From Hyphococcus sp. (GTDB lineage Bacteria > Pseudomonadota > Alphaproteobacteria > Caulobacterales > Parvularculaceae), in the NCBI GenBank assembly GCA_021776345.1, contig JAJFGC010000218.1, forward strand, positions 1 to 46,110: a stretch of DNA of 46,110 bases, read 5' to 3'. Shown here in pieces: positions 26,505-36,219 of the stretch. How positions within the stretch are numbered: position 1 is the first letter of the stretch; each line of letters starts with the position of its first letter. A program made the translations under genes and the position numbers. The notes under the pieces were generated by a model. The model was not told the origin of the DNA, made no database searches, and saw nothing but the letters and a program-made list of their open reading frames with translations.

Positions 26505-27076
26505 TGAACAGCTGGCGCTTGTGTGAACTCAAGGCTCATCGGCTCATCACTCACGGCCTCGCCGCGATGATACGCCTTTGCCGATTGCACGAGCCCATCG
26601 GCGGTCTCGACGACGCAACTATCAAAGCTTTCGTCTTCCGGCTCGAGATCGCCTTTGCTGATCAAGTCCGCGCGCAGACGATCGGGCAAGTCCGAACATA
26701 TCATAAGGGTCATGACAAAACTTTTCGCATTACCCTTGCCGTAATAATACATGTATCCATCATCGCCGACTTCCCATTGCTGGACGGCATAGGCGCTCCG
26801 CGCAATCCGGCGAAACCTAAGCTCAATCACGTCGCTGGCGTCGTCAAGATTGACCATATGGATTGCATAATCGTTGGCTTTCGTGATGCGAATGGGGTCG
26901 CAATCATCCGGTGTTACGTCATCGGAAAGCGGGCACATCTGATAGTCGCCGGGCTTTAAGGCCCGCGCTTTTCCATTCTCAGCGTTGAGGATCGGCGTTT
27001 CCGACACCAGACAGCCGGAAAGCGCCAACGCCGCAAACGCGAGAGGTGAAGATTTCAACAGAGAAAGAGAGCGCAT
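26501..27076 (-). CDS. Putative lipoprotein embedded in the cox operon
   Basis: A 191-residue protein with a lipobox LSGC after a hydrophobic stretch (Cys near residue 22), so it is probably anchored to a membrane and faces the periplasm. The rest has no recognised domain. Cysteine pairs occur around MCPLSDDVTPDDCD, and later single Cys around MICSDLP and FDSCVVE, so disulfides are likely. The position, between ctaE and DUF983 with a 4-base overlap, is unusual for a cox operon, which normally runs straight from ctaE to DUF983. A role in oxidase assembly is possible but unproven. Confidence 0.75.
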   Translation of the reverse strand: MRSLSLLKSSPLAFAALALSGCLVSETPILNAENGKARALKPGDYQMCPLSDDVTPDDCDPIRITKANDYAIHMVNLDDASDVIELRFRRIARSAYAVQQWEVGDDGYMYYYGKGNAKSFVMTLMICSDLPDRLRADLISKGDLEPEDESFDSCVVETADGLVQSAKAYHRGEAVSDEPMSLEFTQAPAVQ

Positions 27077-27108
27077 CCTCGCCCTCCTCAGGGGTTAAGG
27101 CGTGGGCC

Positions 27109-28080
27109 TTAAGACAGTAGCCCTTGATTGCCGAGCACATAGATAAAGGCGAACAGGAACAACCACACCACGTCAACAAAGTGCCAATACCAAGCCGCCG
27201 CTTCAAAGCCAAAATGGCGCTCCGGCGTGAAATGCCCGGCGAGCGCGCGGAACAGGCACACAATCAGGAAGATGGTGCCAATGATCACGTGCATGCCGTG
27301 GAAGCCCGTCGCCATAAAGAATGAGGCGCCGTAAATGCCGCCGCCAGAGAATTTGAACATACCGAGCGACAACGCTTCATAATACTCAACAGCCTGCAAC
27401 GCCGTGAAAAAGATGCCAAGGATGATTGTGAGGATAAGACCTTGCACGAGACCTTTTTGATCATTGTGCATGACTGCGTGGTGCGCCCATGTAACGGTCG
27501 TACCAGACAGCAGAAGCACCAGCGTGTTGATCAGCGGCAGACCCCATGGGCTCAACGGCTCAACGCCAACCGGCGGCCAGACAGCACCGGTCGCGTGAAC
27601 GCGGCCGTCATTACCGGCAAAAGCGGGGTCGCCGCCGGGGTTCAGCATCTGCGTGCCGTCGGCAAGGATAATCGGGTCGCCTGCGCCCGGAAAAAGCGCC
27701 GCGCCAAAAAACGCCCAGAACCAGGCTGCGAAAAACATCACCTCTGAGGCGATGAAAAGGACCATGCCGTAACGAAGGCCGAGACGAATAACGGTCGAGG
27801 TGCTCTCGCCGGTGAGGCTTTCTTTGATGACATCGCGCCACCAGCCAACAAAGGTGAGGAGAATGCCGGAAAAGCCAACGAGAAAGAGCCATCTGCCGTT
27901 AAGCGTGAACCACTTTGCGGAATTATCATCCGCAATGCCGCCCAGTTTTAGACCGCCCGCGCCAGTTTCCATCCAGGTTACGGCGCCGATCATCATAAGC
28001 GCCGCCGCGATCCCTCCGATCAACGGCCACGGAGACGGATTGACCAGATGATATTCGTGTTTAACTTCAGCGCCGGCCAT
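27109..28080 (-). CDS. ctaE: Cytochrome c oxidase subunit III
   Basis: A 323-residue integral membrane subunit of the aa3 oxidase. Seven hydrophobic helices are visible, with WAHHAVMHND and the late segment FHGMHVIIGTIFLIVCLFRA, plus YWHFVDVVWLFLFAFIY at the end, all strong subunit III signatures. EVMFFAAWFWAFFGAALFP is the conserved helix III region. The insertion around residues 130-170 is longer than in mitochondrial subunit III. It follows ctaG after 118 bases that contain an 8-base inverted repeat (CTATAGCG at 28121 and CGCTATAG at 28170). Confidence 0.96.
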   Translation of the reverse strand: MAGAEVKHEYHLVNPSPWPLIGGIAAALMMIGAVTWMETGAGGLKLGGIADDNSAKWFTLNGRWLFLVGFSGILLTFVGWWRDVIKESLTGESTSTVIRLGLRYGMVLFIASEVMFFAAWFWAFFGAALFPGAGDPIILADGTQMLNPGGDPAFAGNDGRVHATGAVWPPVGVEPLSPWGLPLINTLVLLLSGTTVTWAHHAVMHNDQKGLVQGLILTIILGIFFTALQAVEYYEALSLGMFKFSGGGIYGASFFMATGFHGMHVIIGTIFLIVCLFRALAGHFTPERHFGFEAAAWYWHFVDVVWLFLFAFIYVLGNQGLLS

Positions 28081-28198
28081 GGAATGCCCCTATTATTGGT
28101 GGTCTCTGGTTTATCGGTTTCTATAGCGTGGCGGGCTGAAAATCCAAGCCTGCGAACCACTCCTCACCGCGCTATAGAGCCGCAGTTTTGGGGCTAAA

Positions 28199-28762
28199 CT
28201 ACCGCGAGCCGCCGACGCTGGGAGCCTCTTCCGCGTCATCCCAGGGGAAAAAAGTATAAGCGAGGGTGATCGTCTGGACTTCGTCGAGGTTGTTATCGTC
28301 GGCGAGCGCCGGGTCGATAAAATAGGTGACCGGCATCGAGGCCTTCTCGCCGGGCTGAAGCGTCTGCTCGGTAAAACAAAAACATTCAATCTTCTTGAAA
28401 TAAATCCCCGCCTTGGCCGGCGAAACATTAAAGGTCGCGCGCCCGGTGATCGATTTGCCGGACCGGTTCTCGGCCTCATAAAAGGCCAGCCCGGTCTCGC
28501 CGATATGAAGCTCCTGGGAGACCTGCTCGGGCTTGAAGCGCCACGCCAAGCCTTGAGAAACAGTGGCGTCAAAACGGACGGTAATTTTTCGGGCGAGCGT
28601 GCGGTTGGCTTCTACCTCCGCGCGCTGGGTCGTACCGCCCCAACCGGTCACCTGGCAGAACGCTTTATAAGCCGGCACCGCCGCAAACGACATCGCAACC
28701 ATGCCAATTGCAACGCCGCTAATGATCATCGCTGTTTTTTTATTGTTTGCCGCGTTCGTCAT
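28199..28762 (-). CDS. ctaG: Cytochrome c oxidase assembly protein CtaG/Cox11
   Basis: Copper chaperone that loads the CuB site of subunit I. A single N-terminal helix (about 10-32) tethers a periplasmic beta domain with the copper motif KIECFCFTEQTL (CFCF). The cysteine in the PAYKAFCQVTG segment is also conserved. I chose the start at 28762, which gives 187 residues; a longer reading upstream has no support. It follows the coxF-like gene by 13 bases. Confidence 0.95.
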   Translation of the reverse strand: MTNAANNKKTAMIISGVAIGMVAMSFAAVPAYKAFCQVTGWGGTTQRAEVEANRTLARKITVRFDATVSQGLAWRFKPEQVSQELHIGETGLAFYEAENRSGKSITGRATFNVSPAKAGIYFKKIECFCFTEQTLQPGEKASMPVTYFIDPALADDNNLDEVQTITLAYTFFPWDDAEEAPSVGGSR

Positions 28763-28775
28763 CAATCCAGCCCCA

Positions 28776-28955
28776 CTAGAACGAGCGATCGGCAACGGCG
28801 CCGCCGATACGCAGAATCGTGACAGCAAAAATAATAATAATGAAAACGCCAAGCCCCAGTGCAATCGCCAGATTGCGCTTTTTGCGCATAGCCATTTCTT
28901 CCGGCGTCAGGCCGTAGGAAGTGGGCGTCGGCAATCTCTGCTTCTCGTCAGACAT
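28776..28955 (-). CDS. Small single-helix cox operon protein (CoxF-like)
   Basis: A 59-residue protein with a charged N-terminus (residues 1-27, containing [12 protein letters not shown]) and one transmembrane helix (about 28-48). Such small open frames between ctaB and ctaG are known as CoxF-like in alphaproteobacterial cox operons; the biochemical role is not established. Its ATG at 28955 lies 8 bases inside the end of ctaB (28948-28955), so it is translationally coupled. A longer frame starting at 29117 overlaps ctaB deeply and is rejected. Confidence 0.7.
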   Translation of the reverse strand: MSDEKQRLPTPTSYGLTPEEMAMRKKRNLAIALGLGVFIIIIFAVTILRIGGAVADRSF

Positions 28956-29877
28956 AGATCGCCACCAATCGCTCGACCAGGATCGCGGCAAACACCGCAA
29001 AAAGATAGAATATCGAAAACCCGAAGAGCTTTTTCGCAGGACCAAAATCTTCAGCGCTGGCTTTAAGAACAAGCCAGGACAGCCAAACCATCCAGCCGCC
29101 AAGAAGCGCGGCCGCAATCAGATAAAATGCGCTCACCATACCGACGAAGTAAGGCGCCAGACCGGCAAGAGCGAGCACAACCGAATAGGCAAAGACCTGA
29201 CGCCGGGTTGAAAGATCACCCTTCACATTCGGCATCATCGGAATGCCGGCAAGCTCATAGTCGCCGCGCTTGAAAAGCGCGAGCGCCCAGAAGTGAGGCG
29301 GCGTCCACAGGAATATAATCGTGAACAACACCCATGATTCGAGCGGCGCGGCGTTGGCGACAGCGGCCCAGCCCACGACCGGCGGAAGCGCGCCGGCGGC
29401 GCCGCCAATAACAATATTTTGCGGGGTCGAGCGCTTCAGCCACATCGAATAAATAACAACATAAAAGAAGATCGTGAACGCGAGGAGGCCGGCGGCAAGA
29501 TAATTTGAAGCAAGCGCCAGCAGCGCAACAGACAAGGCGGAGAGAAAGCCGCCAAAGGCCGCAGCTTCGGAACGCGGCACCAGCCCCGCGGGGATTGGAC
29601 GTTTGAGCGTCCGCGACATAACGGCGTCAATATCTGCATCCCACCACATGTTCAGCGCGCCAGAGGCGCCAGCGCCAACAGCAATCGCCAGCAACGAAAT
29701 CAGGGCGAGCGCCGGATGCAACACGCCCGGCGCGGCGACCATGCCGACAAAGGCGGTAAAAACGACAAGCGACATGACCCGCGGCTTCAGCAGCGCAAAA
29801 TAGTCGCCCGGCCCTGCAAGTTGCGAGCTGCTTTTCGCCAGCGCCGAGTGGTCAGCATTCGTCATGGTCTCGCTCAT
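28948..29877 (-). CDS. ctaB: Protoheme IX farnesyltransferase (heme O synthase)
   Basis: A 309-residue UbiA-family membrane enzyme that adds a farnesyl group to heme b to make heme O, the precursor of heme a. The Asp-rich motif [21 protein letters not shown] is present (prenyl-diphosphate and Mg binding), as is a second loop motif with [12 protein letters not shown]. Nine or so helices fit the family. It lies downstream of the two small paralogous membrane proteins and overlaps the coxF-like gene by 8 bases. Confidence 0.96.
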   Translation of the reverse strand: MSETMTNADHSALAKSSSQLAGPGDYFALLKPRVMSLVVFTAFVGMVAAPGVLHPALALISLLAIAVGAGASGALNMWWDADIDAVMSRTLKRPIPAGLVPRSEAAAFGGFLSALSVALLALASNYLAAGLLAFTIFFYVVIYSMWLKRSTPQNIVIGGAAGALPPVVGWAAVANAAPLESWVLFTIIFLWTPPHFWALALFKRGDYELAGIPMMPNVKGDLSTRRQVFAYSVVLALAGLAPYFVGMVSAFYLIAAALLGGWMVWLSWLVLKASAEDFGPAKKLFGFSIFYLFAVFAAILVERLVAIYV

Positions 29878-29914
29878 GCAGCGGCTTATGCCTCAGGCCC
29901 GAGACGAAAGAAAT

Positions 29915-29942
29915 AGCCGCACCCTCGCAAACAGGCGCGGCT
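29915..29942 (-). terminator. Weak terminator-like hairpin after the second paralogue
   Basis: Read on the minus strand, AGCCGC and GCGGCT can pair around 16 bases, followed by ATTTCTTTC. This lies between the second small paralogue and ctaB. The T-run is broken, so termination would be partial at best. Confidence 0.3.
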
Positions 29943-29973
29943 GAGCGTCGCTATTTAAGCATCGCTTGTCGGC

Positions 29974-30351
29974 TTAGCCCCGTGCAAAGACAGATTTCAG
30001 GCCGAAAAGCACCAAAATCAACACCATAAAGGCAATGAAATAAGCCAGAATGGCGCCCGCTTGTAAGGCAGAAAATTCAAGCCAGCTCGCTTCAAGCTGA
30101 TTGACGACCTTATTGCCGTCAACTACTTCGCCGCCTGCTGGCGCCGGCCGCAAAAAATATCCGCGGACAAAACACCCGATGACGAAAACAGTCAGCGCAA
30201 GCAGCGTCATCGACCCTATTTGCGTGCCGCGGCGCATCACCAGAACCGCAATCAAAACCGAAAGCACGGCAACGGCGATCGCCGTCCAGTCGCCGCTCAT
30301 AAAAGTCGCCCGAAAAATCGACACGACATCATTTACAATCGCTGCAAGCAT
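29974..30351 (-). CDS. Small membrane protein, tandem paralogue B in cox operon
   Basis: A 125-residue protein with three predicted helices (about 22-40, 45-65 and 95-120). It shares a layout and several residues with the neighbour at 30475-30834: an N-terminal GDWT, a shared MR then QI then LLAL stretch, a QLEASW segment in the loop and the ending KSVFARG. I recognise no family. It is found between ctaD and ctaB, where typical cox operons have nothing or a small subunit IV. It could be a divergent oxidase-associated subunit, but that is inference from position. Confidence 0.7.
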   Translation of the reverse strand: MLAAIVNDVVSIFRATFMSGDWTAIAVAVLSVLIAVLVMRRGTQIGSMTLLALTVFVIGCFVRGYFLRPAPAGGEVVDGNKVVNQLEASWLEFSALQAGAILAYFIAFMVLILVLFGLKSVFARG

Positions 30352-30422
30352 GAAGCCCCTCCTTCATTATGTATGCGCGCCCGCACTTGCTGCTTGCGGG
30401 GCTCGCATTGCCAAAGCCATCA

Positions 30423-30459
30423 AAAACGACGGCCTGCAGAATCTGCCAGCCGCCGTTTT
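30423..30459 (-). terminator. Terminator-like inverted repeat between the two paralogues
   Basis: AAAACGACGGC and GCCGCCGTTTT pair with one mismatch around about 15 bases, giving an A/T-flanked stem readable on both strands. On the minus strand the stem ends in TTTTTG. It sits directly after the stop of paralogue A. Confidence 0.55.
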
Positions 30460-30474
30460 CAATCGCCTGAAATC

Positions 30475-30834
30475 TTATCCGCGGAACACCAGCGACTTGC
30501 CAATAAACAAGACGCCGATAGCAACCGCAAAGGTGACCAGATAGCTGACCAATGTCGTCCCTGACATTTCGCCAATGGACGCCCAGCCTGTCTCAAGCTG
30601 ACCGAGATAGGTCGCCGGATCGGTTGGCGCCTCACTCATTGCGCCGCCAAAGACAAGCCAGATTAACCCCAGAACCACCATTGCCAGCAAGCTGACACAA
30701 AAAATCTGTCCGACATTGCGCATCGCCGCCACGCCAACAAGCGCCGCCACAATCACCATGCCCAAATAAGTCCAATCGCCGCCAAGGAATATTCCTTCAG
30801 CAACCGCCCTTATTTCTCCGATCATCCCTTCCAT
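30475..30834 (-). CDS. Small membrane protein, tandem paralogue A in cox operon
   Basis: A 119-residue protein with three predicted helices (about 22-38, 44-62 and 92-113). The start at 30834 has a GGGGAAGAG stretch a few bases before it; longer frames upstream overlap ctaD and are rejected. It shares with paralogue B the pattern GDWT near residue 20, MR then QI then LLA, QLETGW in the loop, and K-S-L-VFRG at the end. The pair probably arose by duplication. No family is recognised. A terminator precedes it (after ctaD) and another follows, so it may be expressed apart from ctaCD. Confidence 0.7.
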   Translation of the reverse strand: MEGMIGEIRAVAEGIFLGGDWTYLGMVIVAALVGVAAMRNVGQIFCVSLLAMVVLGLIWLVFGGAMSEAPTDPATYLGQLETGWASIGEMSGTTLVSYLVTFAVAIGVLFIGKSLVFRG

Positions 30835-30856
30835 AGAACTCTTCCCCGTTCGTTTT

Positions 30857-30883
30857 GTTAACTTCCCCTCAGCAAAGGTTAAC
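30857..30883. promoter_or_regulatory. Paired GTTAAC sites upstream of paralogue A
   Basis: GTTAAC occurs at 30857-30862 and again at 30878-30883, exactly 21 bases (two DNA turns) apart, just upstream of the small membrane gene starting at 30834. The spacing and self-complementary sites suggest a dimeric regulator. It is not the CtrA full box, which has 7-base spacing. Confidence 0.3.
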
Positions 30884-30940
30884 GACATTTTTTTTGCTGC
30901 GTCACGCTGCGCCGCAGCATTTCTGCACACGCTAAACACG

Positions 30941-30968
30941 AAAAAACCCGCCGCAGCACACCGGCGGG
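30941..30968 (-). terminator. Intrinsic terminator just after ctaD
   Basis: On the minus strand CCCGCCG and CGGCGGG form a 7-base stem around an 8-base loop (30947-30968), followed by six T (complement of 30941-30946). It starts 30 bases after the ctaD stop, so it would end or thin the ctaC-ctaD transcript before the small paralogues and ctaB. Confidence 0.75.
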
Positions 30969-30997
30969 CTTCCCCATTATAGTAGTCTCGCGGCTGG

Positions 30998-32677
<1,680 letters not shown>

Positions 32678-33805
32678 TTACTGAGCATTCGCGCCGGCGT
32701 CGGCGAGTTTTATTGTTTCAGTTTCAAACATTGGCGACAATCCGGCGAGCGCCCGCTGGCTATCGACCCAGGCTTCGAAGGCGGGCCGGGAAACAACTTC
32801 CACTGCGATTGGCATGAAAGAGTGCCTGATGCCGCAAATTTCCGAACATTGACCGTAATAAACGCCTTCGCGGTCAGCTTTGAACCAGGTCTCGTTGATC
32901 CGGCCAGGCACAGCGTCAATTTTGATGGCGAAAGCAGGCACCGCAAAAGCATGAATGACATCGCGCGCCGTCGTGGTCACGCGGATCGCCTCACCAACCG
33001 GCACGACAATACGATTATCAACTTCAAGGCGGTATAGCTCCGGCGTTGTCTGATCTTCCGGCAACATGTTGGAGGAATATTCAAAATCGCCGAAGTCTGG
33101 ATAAGAATAGGTCCAGCCCCACTGATAACCATTGACCTTAAGGGTCATGGTTGGCGCCAGGTTAATGTTGCCATACTGATCAGAGGAGCGTCCGCCGCGG
33201 ATAATCACGCTGTCGCCGGCAGCAGGCGGCGCATCGAAAGAAACCACAACCTCTTCTTCGCCAAGACCGCTAATCTTGTAATCGGCGCGATGTTTCAACA
33301 GGCGCTGCTCATTGCCATTGTCGACGATCACTTGCAGATGGCCGGGACGGCGCACCATGCGGCTATCGGTAAAGTCATTTAAAAAGACAAAATCCGCGGT
33401 TTGTCCGTCGCCGCGGGTCACCGCTTGTTTGCCGTCGGGCGTCACGTCTTCTTTGTAAAGAAGCTCAAACGATGGCAGCGCAATCGCAAGCAGGATCAAG
33501 ATCGGCACACCCGTCCAGACAATCTCGATCAGCGTATTGTGGCTGAATTTGCGCGGAACCGGGTTTGTTTTTGAATTGTAGCGAAACACAATCCAGAGCA
33601 GGAGCACCAGCACTAAGACGCAGATCACCGTAATGATCGGCATCAATATCATATTATGGAAAAAGTGAACTTCTTCCGCCAGCGCCGAGTTCGCTGGCTG
33701 CATGCCAACGCCGCCCGGCGTTATTTGCGCTTGCGCCGTGCTGAGCGCCCAAACGCCAGCGCCGGAAAGAGCTGCGATCATTTTTTTCCCGAAGGTATTT
33801 TGCAT
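32678..33805 (-). CDS. ctaC: Cytochrome c oxidase subunit II
   Basis: A 375-residue subunit that carries the dinuclear CuA center and receives electrons from cytochrome c. The signal peptide ends near TAQAQ, two helices follow (about 45-70 and 88-110), and the periplasmic cupredoxin domain holds VYYGQCSEICGIRHSFMP with both CuA cysteines, the His and the Met. The aromatic electron-entry stretch GYQWGWTYSYPDFG is present. An insert of about 80 residues after the second helix (around 125-205) is longer than in many homologues. I chose the ATG at 33805; a TTG six codons upstream is less likely. Confidence 0.97.
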   Translation of the reverse strand: MQNTFGKKMIAALSGAGVWALSTAQAQITPGGVGMQPANSALAEEVHFFHNMILMPIITVICVLVLVLLLWIVFRYNSKTNPVPRKFSHNTLIEIVWTGVPILILLAIALPSFELLYKEDVTPDGKQAVTRGDGQTADFVFLNDFTDSRMVRRPGHLQVIVDNGNEQRLLKHRADYKISGLGEEEVVVSFDAPPAAGDSVIIRGGRSSDQYGNINLAPTMTLKVNGYQWGWTYSYPDFGDFEYSSNMLPEDQTTPELYRLEVDNRIVVPVGEAIRVTTTARDVIHAFAVPAFAIKIDAVPGRINETWFKADREGVYYGQCSEICGIRHSFMPIAVEVVSRPAFEAWVDSQRALAGLSPMFETETIKLADAGANAQ

Positions 33806-34050
33806 TGTCAGGTCCCGCGCCAATCAGTTCTAAAAACTGCGCCGAAAAGTAAGGCCAGCCGCCAAGAGGCGACGAATGCGCGTCGATACGCGCAGGCCCC
33901 GCCCAAGGTCAATTAATTAGGCCAGCTTATAGGCCCGCGCCGCCCACTTCGTCATGGCGCAAAGCGAGGAAAAATGGTCGCAGCGTCGGGCACGCCAGAA
34001 CTAGCGTTTCAAGTCCCGGCCAGGCTAGGATCATCGCTGAAAGAACCGAT

Positions 34051-34605
34051 ATGATGAAAATGCGCAATCTTGCTGTCGGGGCCGTCTTGGCCAGCGTTAC
34101 TCAGATCGTTCCGGTGCTGGGACAATCCTCAAAACAAGGTCTGGACGAGCCCAGGGCCGTTATCGAAAATGACTGGACCGATCTGCGTGCTTGCTTTGCC
34201 AATGCCCGCAACGAGGTGATCGGTAAGGACGCTATCTCGCCGTGTACCCGCGCAATTAAAAATACTGGCCTCAGCGTCCGTAAACACGCGATTGCCTATG
34301 CCAACCGGGGCGTTATCAACTTTAATATGGGCAATTACGAAGCCGCGATTGAAGATTTTACCGCCTCGCTGGACCGCGACATTCATGTAAGGGCGCGGGT
34401 ACTGACCAATCGCGGGCTCGCCTACGAAGCGCTGCGCTTCGACGCCCTGGCGCGCGCGGACTATAAGGCGGCGCTGGAAATCAAGAAAACCGAGCCGACA
34501 GCCTTGCGCCGGCTCGAAGAACTCTCAAAGCCCTTATATGAGCGCAATGGCGTGCCCCGCCGCATTACCGCTGAGGCGGAAACGCCTAACGCCGCCGATA
34601 TGTAA
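34051..34605 (+). CDS. Secreted TPR-repeat protein
   Basis: A 184-residue protein with a signal-like N-terminus (residues 1-24, ending VLGQ) and about two tetratricopeptide repeats in residues 85-150 (YANRGVINFNMGNYEAAIED, then LTNRGLAYEALRFDALARAD). TPR repeats mediate protein contacts; the partner is unknown. Start choice among three close ATGs (34051, 34054, 34060) is uncertain. It is divergent from ctaC, with about 245 bases between them that hold both promoters; I see no clear regulator site there. Confidence 0.75.
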   Translation: MMKMRNLAVGAVLASVTQIVPVLGQSSKQGLDEPRAVIENDWTDLRACFANARNEVIGKDAISPCTRAIKNTGLSVRKHAIAYANRGVINFNMGNYEAAIEDFTASLDRDIHVRARVLTNRGLAYEALRFDALARADYKAALEIKKTEPTALRRLEELSKPLYERNGVPRRITAEAETPNAADM

Positions 34606-34652
34606 GGTCCAAGCCTTCACATCAATCGGTGCAGCCCCTAAGTCTTTGGGCT

Positions 34653-36071
34653 ATGAGCGATTCATTTTTCTTTTCCCGCACCGATCTTGACCGTAACCGT
34701 GCCCAAGCCGTTCTCGACAACGCCCTAAAGGGCGCCGACGATGGCGAGCTTTACCTCGAATATGCCCAATCGGAGGCTTTCGTCTTCGATGACAATCGGC
34801 TGAAGACGGCGAGCTTCAACGTCGATCAAGGGTTTGGCTTGCGCGCCGTCTGCGGCGAATCCACCGGATACGCTCATGCGTCGGACTTATCCGAAGCAGC
34901 GCTGAAACGCGCCGGCGCCGCAGTTCAGGCGGTAAAATCCGGCATAGGCGGTGAGATGAGTGCTGGGCCCGCCCGCACCAACGCCAAACTCTACCCGGAT
35001 GAAAACCCCCTCGGCGATATGCCGTTCGAGGCGAAAACCAAGCTGCTCGAAGAAATTAACGAATACGCCCGCACCAAAGACGACCGCGTACGGCAGGTCT
35101 CCGCATCGCTTTCAGGCGAATGGTCAGCCGTTGAAATTCTTCGCCCTGGCGGCGAGGTTATTCGCGATTTCAGGCCGCTGGTTCGCCTCAACGTGTCAGT
35201 GACCGCGGGCGACGGCGACCGTCAGGAAAGCGGCAGCTCCGGCGCCGGCGGCCGCGAGGGCTACGCCAAATTCATTACACCAGACGCCTGGCAGGGCCAG
35301 GTCGACGAAGCCCTGCGCCAGGCGCTCATTAATTTGGAAGCCGAAGCCGCGCCTGCCGGCGAAATGGAAGTTGTGCTTGGCCCGGGCTGGACCGGTGTCC
35401 TCTTGCATGAAGCTGTCGGCCACGGCCTTGAAGGCGATTTTAACCGCAAAGAAACCTCCGCTTTCGCTGGTCGCATTGGCGAGCGTGTCGCGGCGCCGGG
35501 CGTTACGGTCATTGACGACGGCACACTGGATGGACGGCGCGGCTCCCTCACGGTTGATGATGAAGGAACCCCAACCTCGCGCACTGTCTTGATCGAAGAC
35601 GGCATCTTAAAGGGCTATCTGCAGGATCGCCTCAACGCCCGGCTGATGGGTGTGGCGGCGACCGGCAATGGTCGACGTGAAAGCTTCGCCCACCAGCCAA
35701 TGCCCCGCATGACCAATACGTTCATGCTTGGCGGCGATCATGATCCGGAAGAAATCCTCCGTACCGTCAAGGATGGAATTTACGCAGTGAATTTTTCCGG
35801 CGGTCAGGTCGACATCACATCAGGGAAATTTGTCTTTAACTGCACCGAAGCCTATCGCGTCCAAAACGGCAAAGTCGGTGCGCCGTTAAAGAACGTTGCG
35901 TTGATAGGCGACGGCCCTTCAGTGATGACGAAAGTCTCGATGATCGGCAACGACTTTGCGCTTGATCCGGGCATTGGCGTTTGCGGTAAGGCCGGGCAAG
36001 GCGTGCCCGTCGGGGTTGGTCAGCCAACAATCAAGATTGATCGCCTGACCGTGGGCGGCGCAGCAGCTTAG
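34653..36071 (+). CDS. tldD: TldD family metalloprotease
   Basis: A 472-residue cytosolic protease subunit that with TldE/PmbA processes peptides (microcin and antitoxin degradation in E. coli). The zinc motif HEAVGHGLEGD is at residues 252-262 (HExxxH). The surrounding fold signatures GKFVFNCTEAYRVQNGKVG and the GKAGQGVPVGVGQPTIKI end are strong. I chose the ATG at 34653; a GTG at 34629 would add eight residues. tldD near ctaC is a frequent neighbourhood in alphaproteobacteria. No pmbA partner is in the window. Confidence 0.95.
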   Translation: MSDSFFFSRTDLDRNRAQAVLDNALKGADDGELYLEYAQSEAFVFDDNRLKTASFNVDQGFGLRAVCGESTGYAHASDLSEAALKRAGAAVQAVKSGIGGEMSAGPARTNAKLYPDENPLGDMPFEAKTKLLEEINEYARTKDDRVRQVSASLSGEWSAVEILRPGGEVIRDFRPLVRLNVSVTAGDGDRQESGSSGAGGREGYAKFITPDAWQGQVDEALRQALINLEAEAAPAGEMEVVLGPGWTGVLLHEAVGHGLEGDFNRKETSAFAGRIGERVAAPGVTVIDDGTLDGRRGSLTVDDEGTPTSRTVLIEDGILKGYLQDRLNARLMGVAATGNGRRESFAHQPMPRMTNTFMLGGDHDPEEILRTVKDGIYAVNFSGGQVDITSGKFVFNCTEAYRVQNGKVGAPLKNVALIGDGPSVMTKVSMIGNDFALDPGIGVCGKAGQGVPVGVGQPTIKIDRLTVGGAAA

Positions 36072-36109
36072 ACCGTTGCGGCTCGATTAATCCCCATCCG
36101 GCAACACAT

Positions 36110-36164
36110 GGAACGATACAACACGATATTGTTCGCGGGGGAACTTCTTCAGCGCGGTCGTGTT
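36110..36164 (+). promoter_or_regulatory. Candidate EcfG-type (general stress sigma) promoters, two in tandem
   Basis: GGAAC at 36140-36144 is followed, 17 bases on, by GTT (36162-36164); this fits the GGAAC-N16-17-CGTT pattern with T instead of the first C. A second GGAAC at 36110-36114 has GTT 16 bases on (36131-36133). They lie upstream of the micropeptide and membrane protein genes. A CGCCGC-ATTGTT-GCGGCG hairpin (36185-36202) follows before the ribosome binding site. Confidence 0.45.
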
Positions 36165-36219
36165 TGTCCCTTGACTGAAATGATCGCCGCATTGTTGCGG
36201 CGGCGAAAGGAGAGAAATC

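Noticed and set aside
28121-28177. Inverted repeat CTATAGCG...CGCTATAG as a terminator between ctaG and ctaE
   Set aside because: The loop is over 40 bases and there is no T-run on the transcribed strand, so it is weak; noted only in the ctaE entry.
28776-29117. 113-residue version of the CoxF-like protein
   Set aside because: The extra N-terminal part lies inside ctaB and is not membrane- or family-like; the short form from 28955 fits the cox operon.
33806-34050. RegA half-sites upstream of ctaC
   Set aside because: GCGAC and GTCGA occur near 33870 but the second half-site does not fit GNCGC, so the evidence is too thin to report as a site.
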